Shown in pieces: positions 17,911 through 26,924 of a stretch of 50,279 nt of DNA. A model generated the notes under the pieces. That model did no database searches. It saw only the letters and a list, made by a program, of their open reading frames with translations, and was not told the origin of the DNA. This DNA is from an uncultured Clostridiaceae bacterium (lineage in GTDB: Bacteria > Bacillota > Clostridia > TANB77 > CAG-508), in contig CAOKMR010000008.1 in the NCBI GenBank assembly GCA_948469815.1, forward strand, positions 1-50,279. Reading direction: 5' to 3'. The stretch's first letter is position 1, and each line of letters begins with the position of its first letter. Both the position numbers and the translations under genes were made by a program.

Positions 17911-18864
17911 ATGACATTAGATGACATAAAGAGAGAAATCGAAAATGCAAATACTATATTAATAGAAACCCATGAGACACCAGATGGAGATGCAATCGGA
18001 AGCAGTCTAGCAATGTACTTAGCCTTAAAAAGTATAGGAAAAGACGTAGACATAGTTATGCCAACGCATTCTAGAGTATTTAACTTTTTACCAAGTGCAA
18101 ATGAAATAAAAACAGAAGGAAGAGACATAAAATATGATTTAGCAATAGCGTTAGACTGTACAGACACAAAGAGATTAAAAGGGTATGAGCCATATTTTGA
18201 AGAAGCAAAAACAACAATATGTATAGACCATCATGGAAGCAACAAAATGTTTGCAGATTTCAACTATGTAGATCCTGTTGCACCAGCATGTGCCCAAATC
18301 TTAATAATAGTATTAAGAAAATTGGGAATAGAAATAGACAAAGAAATTGGAACATGCATATTAACAGGAATAATAACAGATACTGGTGGATTTAAATATG
18401 ATGGAGTAACAACCGAAACCTTTGAATTTGTAGCTGAATTATTAAGAAAAGGTGTAAAAGTATCTGATACATATAAAAGAGTATTACAAACAAAAAGTAA
18501 AGCAAACTTTTTACTTACAAAAAAGGTAATAGACAGAATGGAATTTTTAGAAGATGGAAAAATAACATTCACATATATAACAAAACAAGACATAGAAGAA
18601 GTTAATGCAGAAGAAGGAGACCATGAAGGATTAGTAGAATTTGGTAGAGATGTTGAAGGAGTTGAAGTTTCAATATTTTTAAGAGAAATAGAAGAAGGAG
18701 AATATAAGGCATCACTTCGTTCAAAAGACTATGTAAATGTATCAGATATATGTATAATGTTTGCAGGTGGAGGACATGAAAAAGCAGCAGGATGTACAAT
18801 GAATATGACTTTAGAAGAAGCCAAAGAAAAGATGATCAGTCGTGTAAAAACATATCTAGAATAG
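17911..18864 (+). CDS. nrnA: DHH-family oligoribonuclease / pAp phosphatase NrnA
   Basis: Degrades short RNA oligomers (nanoRNA, pGpG) and pAp. The 317-residue product has DHH motifs in order: ETPDGDAIGSS (motif I), ALDCTD, CIDHHGSN (motif III), ITDTGGFKYDG, and the DHHA1 substrate motif FAGGGHEKAAGC near the C-terminus. Its place between rbfA and truB is the conserved Bacillota order. Confidence 0.93.
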   Translation: MTLDDIKREIENANTILIETHETPDGDAIGSSLAMYLALKSIGKDVDIVMPTHSRVFNFLPSANEIKTEGRDIKYDLAIALDCTDTKRLKGYEPYFEEAKTTICIDHHGSNKMFADFNYVDPVAPACAQILIIVLRKLGIEIDKEIGTCILTGIITDTGGFKYDGVTTETFEFVAELLRKGVKVSDTYKRVLQTKSKANFLLTKKVIDRMEFLEDGKITFTYITKQDIEEVNAEEGDHEGLVEFGRDVEGVEVSIFLREIEEGEYKASLRSKDYVNVSDICIMFAGGGHEKAAGCTMNMTLEEAKEKMISRVKTYLE

Positions 18865-18879
18865 TATTAAGGAAAAAAC

Positions 18880-19755
18880 ATGGATGGAATAATAATAATA
18901 AATAAAGAAAAAGAATATACCTCAAACGATGTAGTTCAAATAGTAAAACATACATTAAATGAAAAGGTAGGACATACAGGAACATTAGACCCTAATGCAA
19001 CAGGGGTATTACCCATTTTAATAGGAAAAGGAACTAAAATATCCAAATACCTAGTAAATCATGATAAAATATATGAGGCTACTTTGCAATTAGGAATAAA
19101 AACAGACACTGCTGATGGAGAAGGTAAAGTTTTAGAAACTAGTAAAATAAATAAAAATATATTATTAGAAGAAAATATAAATAAAACTCTTAAATCATTT
19201 AAAGGTAAGCAAACTCAAATACCACCAATGTATTCAGCGATAAAAGTAAACGGAAAAAAATTATATGATTATGCAAGAAAAGGTGAGAAGATAGAAGTTC
19301 CGGTAAGGAACATAGAAATTTATAATTTAGAATTAAATAAAATTGATATTCAGAATAACCAAATAGAAATTAGAATTGAATGTTCAAAAGGTACATATAT
19401 AAGAACTTTATGTGAAGATATAGCTAAAAAATTGGGAACAATTGGATATATGAAAGAACTTAATCGAATTCAAGTTGGAGAATTCAATATAAATGAATCC
19501 ATAAAAATACAAGAATTAAAAAACAATAAAAATGATGTGAAATTTTTAAAAGAGAAAATAATAAGTATAGAAAAAGTATTAGAAAAAAAAGAAAAAATAT
19601 CAATAAATAAAAAGCAATTAGATGTATTTTTAAATGGGGTAAAAATAAACTCTAACCATAAAGATGGAACATATAGGATATATGATGAAAAAGAAAAATT
19701 TATAGGAATAGGAATAATACAAAACAATAAATTAAAAAGAGATGTGATTTTATAA
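18880..19755 (+). CDS. truB: tRNA pseudouridine-55 synthase B
   Basis: Makes pseudouridine-55 in the T-loop of tRNAs. The 291-residue product has GHTGTLDPNATGVLPI with the catalytic Asp, QIPPMYSAIKVNGKKLYDYAR, and RIECSKGTYIRTLCEDI. An aaggaaa site lies before ATG. It is the last recognisable member of the nusA-infB-rbfA operon; ribF, which often follows, is absent. Confidence 0.96.
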   Translation: MDGIIIINKEKEYTSNDVVQIVKHTLNEKVGHTGTLDPNATGVLPILIGKGTKISKYLVNHDKIYEATLQLGIKTDTADGEGKVLETSKINKNILLEENINKTLKSFKGKQTQIPPMYSAIKVNGKKLYDYARKGEKIEVPVRNIEIYNLELNKIDIQNNQIEIRIECSKGTYIRTLCEDIAKKLGTIGYMKELNRIQVGEFNINESIKIQELKNNKNDVKFLKEKIISIEKVLEKKEKISINKKQLDVFLNGVKINSNHKDGTYRIYDEKEKFIGIGIIQNNKLKRDVIL

Positions 19756-19828
19756 AATAATGATTTACAAGATGTCTAAAAATATGTTAAAATAATTAGA
19801 GATGTTATAAAATGGGAGACCAGAAAAT

Positions 19829-20650
19829 ATGGGAAATTTAAAAAATATTAAAGCTGTATTTTTAGATGTTGATGGAACACTCACAAATAGTACTAAACAA
19901 ATAACAGAAGCAACAAGAATTCCAATAAAAGCTATAAAAAATAAAGGCATTTATGTTATATTATGTTCAGGAAGAAGCAATAGGGATGTATGTAAATATA
20001 GCAAAGACGTATGTGCCTCAGATTATACTATTTCATCAAATGGAGCGCAAATATATAATTGTAAAACCAATACTAATTTCTATAAAAATAGTATAGGATA
20101 TAGTGAAATAGAGGAACTTTGGGAGTATTGTAATAAACACAACTTAGAATTAGTATTAAACATAGAAAACGGACAAATTGGAAATAATATATTTTGTAGT
20201 AATATGTACACAAATAGAACTATAATAAGAAATATAGAAGAAATGAAAAACGTAGATATTTTTCAAATTATAATTAATAGTAATAACTATTATGACATGA
20301 AAGAATGTGAAGGACATATTGCATTATATGAAAACTTAAAAATAGCAAATTATAGTAAAGATTATATAAACAAAGATATAAACTCAAAAGAACCATATTA
20401 CATATTTATAAACAACAAATTTGTAGATAAAGGAACAGCAATAAATAGATTTTTAAAATCAATGAATATAAAAAAAGAAGAAACAATATGTTTTGGAGAT
20501 AGAATTAATGATATAACAATGTTTAGAAACTGCGGAAACACAGTAGCAATGAAAAATGCAGATGAAGAATTAAAAAAAATTGCGGACTATATTACACTAT
20601 CAAATGAAGAAGATGGAGTAGCAGACTTTTTAAAAAAATATATTTTATAA
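19829..20650 (+). CDS. Cof-type HAD-IIB phosphatase
   Basis: 273 residues. Motif I FLDVDGTLTNS, motif II LCSGRS, the C2B cap domain, and the late motifs ICFGDRINDITMF and GNTVAMKNADEELK match the Cof/YidA subfamily, which dephosphorylates sugar phosphates and similar metabolites. A gggaga site precedes the ATG. Substrate cannot be told from sequence. Confidence 0.9.
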   Translation: MGNLKNIKAVFLDVDGTLTNSTKQITEATRIPIKAIKNKGIYVILCSGRSNRDVCKYSKDVCASDYTISSNGAQIYNCKTNTNFYKNSIGYSEIEELWEYCNKHNLELVLNIENGQIGNNIFCSNMYTNRTIIRNIEEMKNVDIFQIIINSNNYYDMKECEGHIALYENLKIANYSKDYINKDINSKEPYYIFINNKFVDKGTAINRFLKSMNIKKEETICFGDRINDITMFRNCGNTVAMKNADEELKKIADYITLSNEEDGVADFLKKYIL

Positions 20651-20666
20651 AAATTTCGAATTTTCC

Positions 20667-20695
20667 TTGTATTTTATTCATAGATATGATATAGT
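20667..20695 (+). promoter_or_regulatory. Sigma-A-like promoter before the zinc-ribbon peptide gene
   Basis: TTGTAT (20667-20672), 17 bases, TATAGT (20690-20695). The transcript would have a leader of roughly 110 bases before ATG 20814. Confidence 0.6.
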
Positions 20696-20813
20696 AAAAT
20701 GAGTTTCAAAAAGGAAACAAAAAAAGAATTTATTTTAGAATATTTACCTTCTTTATTAGATTGGTTAAGTACGAAAAGTAATTCAAAACAGTTTTAAGAA
20801 GGAGGTTATATAT

Positions 20814-20981
20814 ATGGAAACAACATATGAAGACATAACTCTTAAATGCAGAGATTGTGGCGAAGAATTTGTGTTTACAGCAGGAGAACAACAATTTTAT
20901 GCAGAAAAAGGTTTTACAAGCCAACCAGTAAGATGTCCAGCATGTAGAAAAGCTAGAAAACAACAAAACAATAATAGATAG
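20814..20981 (+). CDS. 55-residue zinc-ribbon protein (CxxC-x25-CxxC type)
   Basis: ATG 20814 follows an aaggaggtt site. The product starts METTYEDITLKCRDCGEEF, continues with TAGEQQFYAEKGF and ends with RCPACRKARKQQ. Two CxxC pairs (12/15 and 41/44) and the conserved FTAGEQ.FYAEKGF core match the small zinc-ribbon family (Pfam zf-trcl-like) found widely in Bacillota. Function unknown; the basic tail suggests nucleic-acid binding. A strong stem-loop follows 15 bases after the stop. Confidence 0.88.
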   Translation: METTYEDITLKCRDCGEEFVFTAGEQQFYAEKGFTSQPVRCPACRKARKQQNNNR

Positions 20982-20996
20982 AATATGAATTAGGAG

Positions 20997-21034
20997 AAGC
21001 GGGAAAAGTTGGTAAAACCAGACATTTCCCGCTT
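20997..21034. terminator. Strong stem-loop after the zinc-ribbon gene
   Basis: Perfect 10-bp stem AAGCGGGAAA/TTTCCCGCTT with a small inner stem in the loop (TTGGT/ACCA). No T-tract follows on either strand, so termination is likely but not certain. Confidence 0.5.
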
Positions 21035-21160
21035 ATGCTATTGCCCAACAACATTATTATAAACAATAATAAAAAAACATTGCATAAAAAAGAACGATGT
21101 GATAGTATAATTCTATTAAGTATCTCTAGACAAGAGAGAAAATAAGAAGGAGAGAGTAAA

Positions 21161-22420
21161 ATGAGAAAGAAAATTATTTTAGTATTAATATCTTTAATAC
21201 TTTTAGTATCTATATTAGGTACATTTTGTTTTGCAAAAGAAATTCAACCTAGAACATCAACAGAAGAAGGGATAATGCCAATATCTGAGACTGCACCAGA
21301 AGAAGATGGAACAATGCCAATATCTGAAACAGCTCCAGGAGATGATAGCAATTCAGGAGCAAATAACTTACAAAATTACGATATAACATATTCAGATTTA
21401 TATGTATTTGAAGATGCAGACTATGAGATGGATAAACTAATTGACGGAAATGCTTATATTATTGTAAATGGAGATGTAAAATTTACGGGAGAAGTAAAAG
21501 GTTCTGTATTTATTTTTGCAAATGGAACAGTTGAAATTACAGAAGAAGCATATATAGCAAATTCATTATATATATTTGCACAAGAAGCAAAAATAAATGG
21601 GACAATATATGATATATATTGTGCTTCTGAAAAATTTGAGTTAATGGAAAAGGCATATATAGAAAGAGACGTTAAAATAGCTTCTTCTAATGTAAAATTA
21701 AGAGGAAAAGTTTATAGAGATGTATTTTTAACAGCAGATAATATTGATGTAAAAGATGAAGAAACATCATTATTAATAGGTGGAGACTTTAATTATACAA
21801 GTGGAAGAGAAATAGAAGGATTAAAAGATATCGTATTATATGGAGAAATAAACTTTAAATTAGAAGAAGAAGAGTCTTTTGAAATTCCATTAGCTGAAAA
21901 AATAAAAAACTATGCATTTAGTGCAGTTACTTCAATTATATATGCACTTGTAATATATTTTGTATTAAAATTATTATCACCAAGATTTACAGAAGCTATT
22001 ACAAAAGATTTAAAAGAGAAATCAATAATTGCATTTGCAGTAGGATTAATAACTTGGGCAATAATCTTTATAGCATTTATAATGTCTATAATGTTGCTAT
22101 TTACAGCAATAGGATTGCCAATAAGTATAATTGCATGGATGATAATGACTATAATAATATATATTAGTTCAGCGGTATTTTCAATCTCAATAACAGGAAT
22201 TGCTAAAGATAAAATAGAAGCAGTAAAAAACAATAAAGTACTAGAAATATGTTTATTAATGGTAATAGCATTATGTGTATGGATATTACAAAAATTGCCA
22301 TATATTGGTGGACTATCTAACTTTATTATAATTACAACAGGAATAGGATTAATAATAAGAAATATAATAGCTAAAAAAGAAATAGAAAAAACTAAGGAGC
22401 AACCTGTTATTGAAGAGTAG
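21161..22420 (+). CDS. Membrane protein with bactofilin-like extracellular beta-helix
   Basis: 419 residues: signal peptide (1-27, ending CFA), then a duplicated linker in which MPISETAP occurs twice (about 40-65), then a beta-helical polymer-forming (bactofilin-like) region (about 85-235) with short repeats such as GDVKFTGEVKGSVFIFANGT, then four to five transmembrane helices (about 245-400) and an acidic tail. This join of a secreted bactofilin-type domain with a membrane domain occurs in clostridial proteins of unknown role. Start ATG with aaggaga upstream. Probably an envelope scaffold; substrate or partner unknown. Confidence 0.75.
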   Translation: MRKKIILVLISLILLVSILGTFCFAKEIQPRTSTEEGIMPISETAPEEDGTMPISETAPGDDSNSGANNLQNYDITYSDLYVFEDADYEMDKLIDGNAYIIVNGDVKFTGEVKGSVFIFANGTVEITEEAYIANSLYIFAQEAKINGTIYDIYCASEKFELMEKAYIERDVKIASSNVKLRGKVYRDVFLTADNIDVKDEETSLLIGGDFNYTSGREIEGLKDIVLYGEINFKLEEEESFEIPLAEKIKNYAFSAVTSIIYALVIYFVLKLLSPRFTEAITKDLKEKSIIAFAVGLITWAIIFIAFIMSIMLLFTAIGLPISIIAWMIMTIIIYISSAVFSISITGIAKDKIEAVKNNKVLEICLLMVIALCVWILQKLPYIGGLSNFIIITTGIGLIIRNIIAKKEIEKTKEQPVIEE

Positions 22421-22434
22421 ATTAATAACAAAAT

Positions 22435-22471
22435 GTAATGAGGGTCTAGTAAAATACTAGGCTCTCATTAC
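22435..22471 (+). terminator. Stem-loop after the bactofilin-like gene
   Basis: Outer 8-bp stem GTAATGAG/CTCATTAC and inner stem CTAGTA/TACTAG. No clear T-tract. Confidence 0.5.
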
Positions 22472-22524
22472 GTTAAGAAACATAAATTGGAAAAAGAAAG
22501 GTATAAATTCAGACAAAAATCCAA

Positions 22525-22555
22525 TTGACAACAAAAAAATAAAATGATATATAAT
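22525..22555 (+). promoter_or_regulatory. Sigma-A promoter of pgi
   Basis: TTGACA at 22525-22530 followed by TATATAAT at 22548-22555; spacing is 17 to TATATA or 19 to TATAAT. pgi begins 24 bases later. Confidence 0.65.
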
Positions 22556-22578
22556 ATATAGAAAGGAATGATTAAACA

Positions 22579-23874
22579 ATGTCAAACATAAAAGTAAGAT
22601 TTGAAAACAGTGGAATAGAAATGAGAAAAGTAGTAGAATATCAAGAAAAAGTAGAAGAAATAGACAAAGAGATTAGAAAAAACTCATCAAAACCAGAGGA
22701 ATTTTTAGGCTGGTTAAACTTACCAACAAATTATGATAAAGAAGAATTTGAAAGAATAAAAAAAGCAGCAGAAGCAATAAGAAATAACTCAAAAGTTTTT
22801 ATATGCATAGGAATAGGAGGCTCATACTTAGGTGCAAGAGCAGTTATTGAAGCTATAAAAAATGGATTTTACAATTCAAATTCAGATGAGCCACAAATAC
22901 TATATGCAGGAAACAACCTAAGTTCAACATATATTGCAGAAATGATAGAAGCAATAGGAGATAAAGACATATCAATAAATGTAATATCAAAATCAGGAAC
23001 AACAACAGAACCAGCTATTGCATTTAGAATATTTAGAGAATTTTTAGAAAATAAATATGGATTAGAAGAAGCAAGAAAAAGGATATATGTGACAACAGAC
23101 AAAGAAAAAGGAGCATTAAAACAATTAGCAAATGACGAAGGATATGAAACATTTGTAGTTCCAGACAATATCGGAGGAAGATACTCTGTATTAACAGCAG
23201 TAGGGTTATTACCAATAGCAGTTGCAGGAATAGACATAGATGAACTAATGAATGGAGCAAGAATTGCACAAAACAAATACATAGAACCAAATTTAAAATA
23301 TAATGAATGTTATCAATATGCAGTAACAAGAAATATCTTATATGATGAAGGGAAAGAAATTGAAATACTAGCAAACTATAATCCAAAATTACATTATTTT
23401 GTAGAATGGTGGAAGCAATTATTTGGAGAAAGTGAAGGAAAAGAAGAAAAAGGAATATTCCCAGCAGGAGTAGACTTTACAACAGACTTACACTCAATGG
23501 GACAATACATACAACAAGGACAAAGAAATCTAATGGAAACAGTAATAAATGTTGTAAATCCAGAAACAGATATAGAAATAAAACCAGATGAAGACAATTT
23601 AGATGGAATGAACTTTGTAGCAGGAAAAACAGTAGATTATGTGTGTAAAAAAGCAATGGAAGGAACAATAGAAGCACATGTAAATGGAGGAGTACCAAAC
23701 ATTATAATAGATATGGAAAAATTAGATGTAGCAACCATTGGAAACCTAATATACTTTTTTGAATTAGCATGTGCGATGTCAGGAAAAATACTAGGAGTAA
23801 ATCCATTCAATCAACCAGGAGTAGAAGAATATAAGAAGAATATGTTTAGGTTACTTGGAAAGCCTGGATATTAG
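22579..23874 (+). CDS. pgi: Glucose-6-phosphate isomerase
   Basis: Interconverts glucose 6-phosphate and fructose 6-phosphate. The 431-residue product is the short Bacillota form. It shows [28 protein letters not shown] (the phosphate-binding SKSGTT), the [17 protein letters not shown] signature, and the C-terminal [16 protein letters not shown] with the catalytic Lys. It follows the GGAATGATTAAACA leader and has its own promoter. Confidence 0.97.
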   Translation: MSNIKVRFENSGIEMRKVVEYQEKVEEIDKEIRKNSSKPEEFLGWLNLPTNYDKEEFERIKKAAEAIRNNSKVFICIGIGGSYLGARAVIEAIKNGFYNSNSDEPQILYAGNNLSSTYIAEMIEAIGDKDISINVISKSGTTTEPAIAFRIFREFLENKYGLEEARKRIYVTTDKEKGALKQLANDEGYETFVVPDNIGGRYSVLTAVGLLPIAVAGIDIDELMNGARIAQNKYIEPNLKYNECYQYAVTRNILYDEGKEIEILANYNPKLHYFVEWWKQLFGESEGKEEKGIFPAGVDFTTDLHSMGQYIQQGQRNLMETVINVVNPETDIEIKPDEDNLDGMNFVAGKTVDYVCKKAMEGTIEAHVNGGVPNIIIDMEKLDVATIGNLIYFFELACAMSGKILGVNPFNQPGVEEYKKNMFRLLGKPGY

Positions 23875-23957
23875 ATTGAAAAATAATAGTATGAAAATAA
23901 TTGTATGGGCGTCTGTTAAAAATCAAAATAAAATATAAAAATAATAGGGAGTCAAAG

Positions 23958-24437
23958 ATGTTAACAATAAACATACTATGTGTAGGAAAAATCAAAGAAA
24001 ACTATTTAAAAGAAGCTATAAATGAATACAGCAAAAGACTATCAAAATACTGTAATTTAAATATAATAGAGGTATTAGACGAGAAAGTTCCAGATAAAAC
24101 AAGTGAAACAATAATAAAAAACATAAAAGACAAAGAAGCGCATAAAATGTTAACATACATAAAGAAAGATACATATTGTGTATCGTTAGACTTAAAAGGA
24201 AAACAAATAACATCAGAAGAATTTGCAAAAAGAATTGAGGAGATATCAAATATTAATAGCTCAATAACATTTATAATAGGAGGAACTCTAGGAATAGGAG
24301 AAGAAATACTAAACACATCAAAAGAAAAAATATGTTTCTCAAAAATGACATTCCCACATCAACTAATAAGAGTATTCTTACTAGAGCAAATATTTAGAGC
24401 ATTCAAAATTTCTAATAATGAAACATATCATAGATAA
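23958..24437 (+). CDS. rlmH: 23S rRNA pseudouridine-1915 N3-methyltransferase RlmH
   Basis: SPOUT methyltransferase, 159 residues from ATG 23958 (MLTINILCVGKIKENYLKEA) with agggag upstream. The open frame begins at 23901 inside an intergenic repeat and those codons are not used. The SPOUT knot is visible in FIIGGTLGIGEE, MTFPHQLIRVFLLEQIFRAF and the C-terminal NETYHR. It stands between pgi and unrelated genes. Confidence 0.95.
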   Translation: MLTINILCVGKIKENYLKEAINEYSKRLSKYCNLNIIEVLDEKVPDKTSETIIKNIKDKEAHKMLTYIKKDTYCVSLDLKGKQITSEEFAKRIEEISNINSSITFIIGGTLGIGEEILNTSKEKICFSKMTFPHQLIRVFLLEQIFRAFKISNNETYHR

Positions 24438-24521
24438 TTTAATAAATCATATTGCAAAAAAACTCGAAATATAATATACTAATTATATAATAAAACTGTA
24501 TATAAAAGGGAGGAAAATAAA

Positions 24522-25106
24522 ATGTTTTGCGAAAAATGTGGTACAAAATTACCAGACACAGCAGAATTCTGTACTAATTGTGGTACACGTATTTCAGACT
24601 CAAAAGAAACGCCAAAAGAAGAAGTAAAAAAAATAGTAGATAATGAAATCCAATTACAAGTAAAACCAACTTATAAGTTTGGATACATGGCATTACCATC
24701 ATTATTAATTTACATTTTTATAATTGCAATCACATTACTTATATTTGGAAGTGTAGATTTAATAGTAGGTGGAGTAATTACATTTATTACAATCATAATA
24801 TTTGGAAGTATTTGGGGAATACAAGTAGCAATCAATAATAAACAATACAAAAATTATACATATGATTTTTATAAAACAAAAGTAATCTATAAAGATAGCT
24901 TTTTAAATGTTTCAGAAAAAGAAGTAAAATACAAATATATAAGAGAAATAACAATGCGTCAAACATTTATCCAAAGATATTTTAATCTTGGAAATATTGT
25001 GTTATTTACTAATGCTGAAACAGGTTTCGGAAATGGTATTTTTATAAAAAATATAGAAAATGTACAAGAAATTTATAAGCAAATAAAAGAAATAACAAAT
25101 GTATAA
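24522..25106 (+). CDS. Zinc-ribbon membrane protein with PH-like domain (paralogue 1)
   Basis: 194 residues. The N-terminal zinc ribbon is MFCEKCGTKLPDTAEFCTNC + GT. After a linker come two transmembrane helices (about 50-100), then a bacterial PH-like domain (about 110-190) with YKTKVIYKDSFLNVSEKEV, YKYIREITMRQTFIQRYFNLG and VLFTN. The same plan, with matching motifs in the same places, is seen in the next gene. Role unknown; such proteins are predicted membrane scaffolds or sensors. RBS gggagg. Confidence 0.8.
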   Translation: MFCEKCGTKLPDTAEFCTNCGTRISDSKETPKEEVKKIVDNEIQLQVKPTYKFGYMALPSLLIYIFIIAITLLIFGSVDLIVGGVITFITIIIFGSIWGIQVAINNKQYKNYTYDFYKTKVIYKDSFLNVSEKEVKYKYIREITMRQTFIQRYFNLGNIVLFTNAETGFGNGIFIKNIENVQEIYKQIKEITNV

Positions 25107-25119
25107 AGGAGAGATTATT

Positions 25120-25752
25120 GTGTTTTGTAAAAATTGTGGAGAAGAGATGAGTGATACAGCAAAGTTTTGCCCTAAGTGTGGGACAGAAAGAGCAGGAGTG
25201 CAGGAAACAAAAGAAGAAATAGTAGAAAACAACAATATAAAATTTCAAGTAAAACCCAAATTTAACATACCATATAAAATGTTAACTATTGTAGGAAGAG
25301 CAATATTATATATGATAATAATATGTTGTTGGCTTACAGATTTATATGAACTATGGGCTTTGTATCCTATAACATTTTTAATAACAATAGGTGTTATGGC
25401 GTTATATGTAATCATAAAACTTGCATTTGAAAAAATGCAATATGATGACTTAGAATATAATTTTTATGCTACAAAAGTAGAATACAAAGATGGGTTCTTA
25501 AACAAAGAAGAAAAAGAATTAAAATATAAATATGTTAGAGAAGTAACAATGAATCAAAACATATTTGAAAGACTGTTTAATATAGGAACAATAAAAATAT
25601 TTACAAATGCTTCTAGTGGAGGTTATCCTAATACTAGAAGACACAATAATATGCAAGGAAAAAACGGAATATACATACACTGTGTTGAGAATGTAAAAGA
25701 GCAATATGAAACGATAAAACAAATTATTGATGAAGGAACACCAGAAGAATAA
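25120..25752 (+). CDS. Zinc-ribbon membrane protein with PH-like domain (paralogue 2)
   Basis: 210 residues from GTG 25120 (MFCKNCGEEMSDTAKFCPKC), with aaaggagag 6 bases upstream. A longer frame from ATG 25099 would overlap the previous stop and lacks a ribosome site. Domain order and motifs copy the upstream gene (YATKVEYKDGFLNKEEKEL, YKYVREVTMNQNIFERLFNIG), so this is a tandem duplication that has diverged. The C-terminal part has an insert rich in Gly/Asn (SSGGYPNTRRHNNMQGKNG). It ends inside a long terminator stem. Confidence 0.8.
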   Translation: MFCKNCGEEMSDTAKFCPKCGTERAGVQETKEEIVENNNIKFQVKPKFNIPYKMLTIVGRAILYMIIICCWLTDLYELWALYPITFLITIGVMALYVIIKLAFEKMQYDDLEYNFYATKVEYKDGFLNKEEKELKYKYVREVTMNQNIFERLFNIGTIKIFTNASSGGYPNTRRHNNMQGKNGIYIHCVENVKEQYETIKQIIDEGTPEE

Positions 25753-25787
25753 AATAAAGAGGCATAGCCTCTTTATTTTATTCTTTT
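25747..25787. terminator. Long bidirectional terminator
   Basis: Perfect 17-bp stem 25747-25763/25767-25783 (GAATAAAATAAAGAGGC against its complement) with a 3-base loop, followed by TTTT. The stem includes the stop codon of the preceding gene. Confidence 0.9.
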
Positions 25788-25913
25788 ATGTTACATTTAA
25801 TTATAGGAATATGAACACCATGCCTGAAACAAATTATAAAAAATCACAATAATAGGGTAGAAATAAAAAATAATAAGTGATATAATAGCATACAAAGAAA
25901 AGGTGCTAAGAAT

Positions 25914-26879
25914 ATGAAAGTAATAAAATTAAATAAAATAATTTGTATAATAATTCTAGTAATAATTCTAGTAATATTTATATATGCTCTAATAAAACCA
26001 AATAATACGAAAACAAAATCAGCAGATAAGCTAAGTGTTGTTTGCACGTCCTTTGTTGGATATGACTTTGTAAAAGCAATTACAAAAGACAGTAACAATA
26101 TAGAAATAACCTATTTATTAGACTCAGGAGTAGATGCACATAACTTTGAACCAACAGCAAGTCAAATAATAGCAATTCAGCAATCAGATTTATTTGTATA
26201 TAATGGTGGAGAAATGGAGAACTGGACAGAACAAGTCATACCTACAATGGACTTATCAAATACAAAACTAATAAAACTAATGGACACTGTAGAATTATAT
26301 AAAGAAGAGCATATAGCAGGAGTAGAAGAAGAGGAAGAACACGAAGAACTGGCATGGGATGAACATGTCTGGACTTCACCTAAAAATGCAATAAAAATGT
26401 TAGAGAGTTTAGAACTAGGATTAGAAGAAATTGATAATAAGGAAAAAGATATATTTAGACAAAATACCAATAATTATAAAAAACAAATAGAAAAACTAGA
26501 CGAAGATATATGGGATATAGTAGAAAATGCCAAAAGAAAAAGATTAGTATTTGGAGACAGAATGCCAATAAGATATTTTTTAGAAGAATTCGGACTAAAA
26601 GCCAGTGGAGCATTTAATGGTTGTAGTACAGAAACAGAACCTAGTACAAAAACTTTAGCATATTTAATTAATCTAATAAAAGAAGAAAACATACCAGTAG
26701 TATTATACATAGAAAATGGGAACTCAAAAGTTGCAAACATAATTTCAAAAGAAACAGGAGCAAAAGCAATGCAAATACAAACATTACACTCAATATCCAA
26801 TTATGACTATAAAAATGGAGAAACATATGTAACATTAATGAATAGAAACTTAGAGGTATTAAAGAATGCATTACAGTAA
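25914..26879 (+). CDS. Zinc/manganese-type ABC solute-binding protein (ZnuA-like), membrane-anchored
   Basis: 321 residues. It has an N-terminal transmembrane anchor (about 9-27) with no lipobox Cys, then the cluster A-I binding-protein fold. Metal-ligand positions: His76 in DAHNFEP and His151 in DEHVWTSPKNA. The usual third His (FHDAF) is Gly-Asp here (VFGDRMPIRYF), as I recall for a clostridial subfamily with the GCSTETEPS motif. The loop before His151 is acidic (EEEEEHEE) rather than His-rich. No ATPase or permease gene is nearby, so its partner must be elsewhere. Metal preference is not certain. Confidence 0.85.
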   Translation: MKVIKLNKIICIIILVIILVIFIYALIKPNNTKTKSADKLSVVCTSFVGYDFVKAITKDSNNIEITYLLDSGVDAHNFEPTASQIIAIQQSDLFVYNGGEMENWTEQVIPTMDLSNTKLIKLMDTVELYKEEHIAGVEEEEEHEELAWDEHVWTSPKNAIKMLESLELGLEEIDNKEKDIFRQNTNNYKKQIEKLDEDIWDIVENAKRKRLVFGDRMPIRYFLEEFGLKASGAFNGCSTETEPSTKTLAYLINLIKEENIPVVLYIENGNSKVANIISKETGAKAMQIQTLHSISNYDYKNGETYVTLMNRNLEVLKNALQ

Positions 26880-26924
26880 TATAATTATATAGGAGCAAGT
26901 TAGAAGAAAGGGATGAAATTAAAT

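Noticed and set aside
20699-20797. 32-codon ORF MSFKKETKKEFILEYLPSLL...
   Set aside because: Its ATG is 3 bases after the -10 box, so it would be at or before the transcript start, and there is no ribosome site.
23901-23957. Extended N-terminus for rlmH
   Set aside because: The extra codons lie in a repeat remnant; ATG 23958 has a ribosome site and matches the normal protein start.
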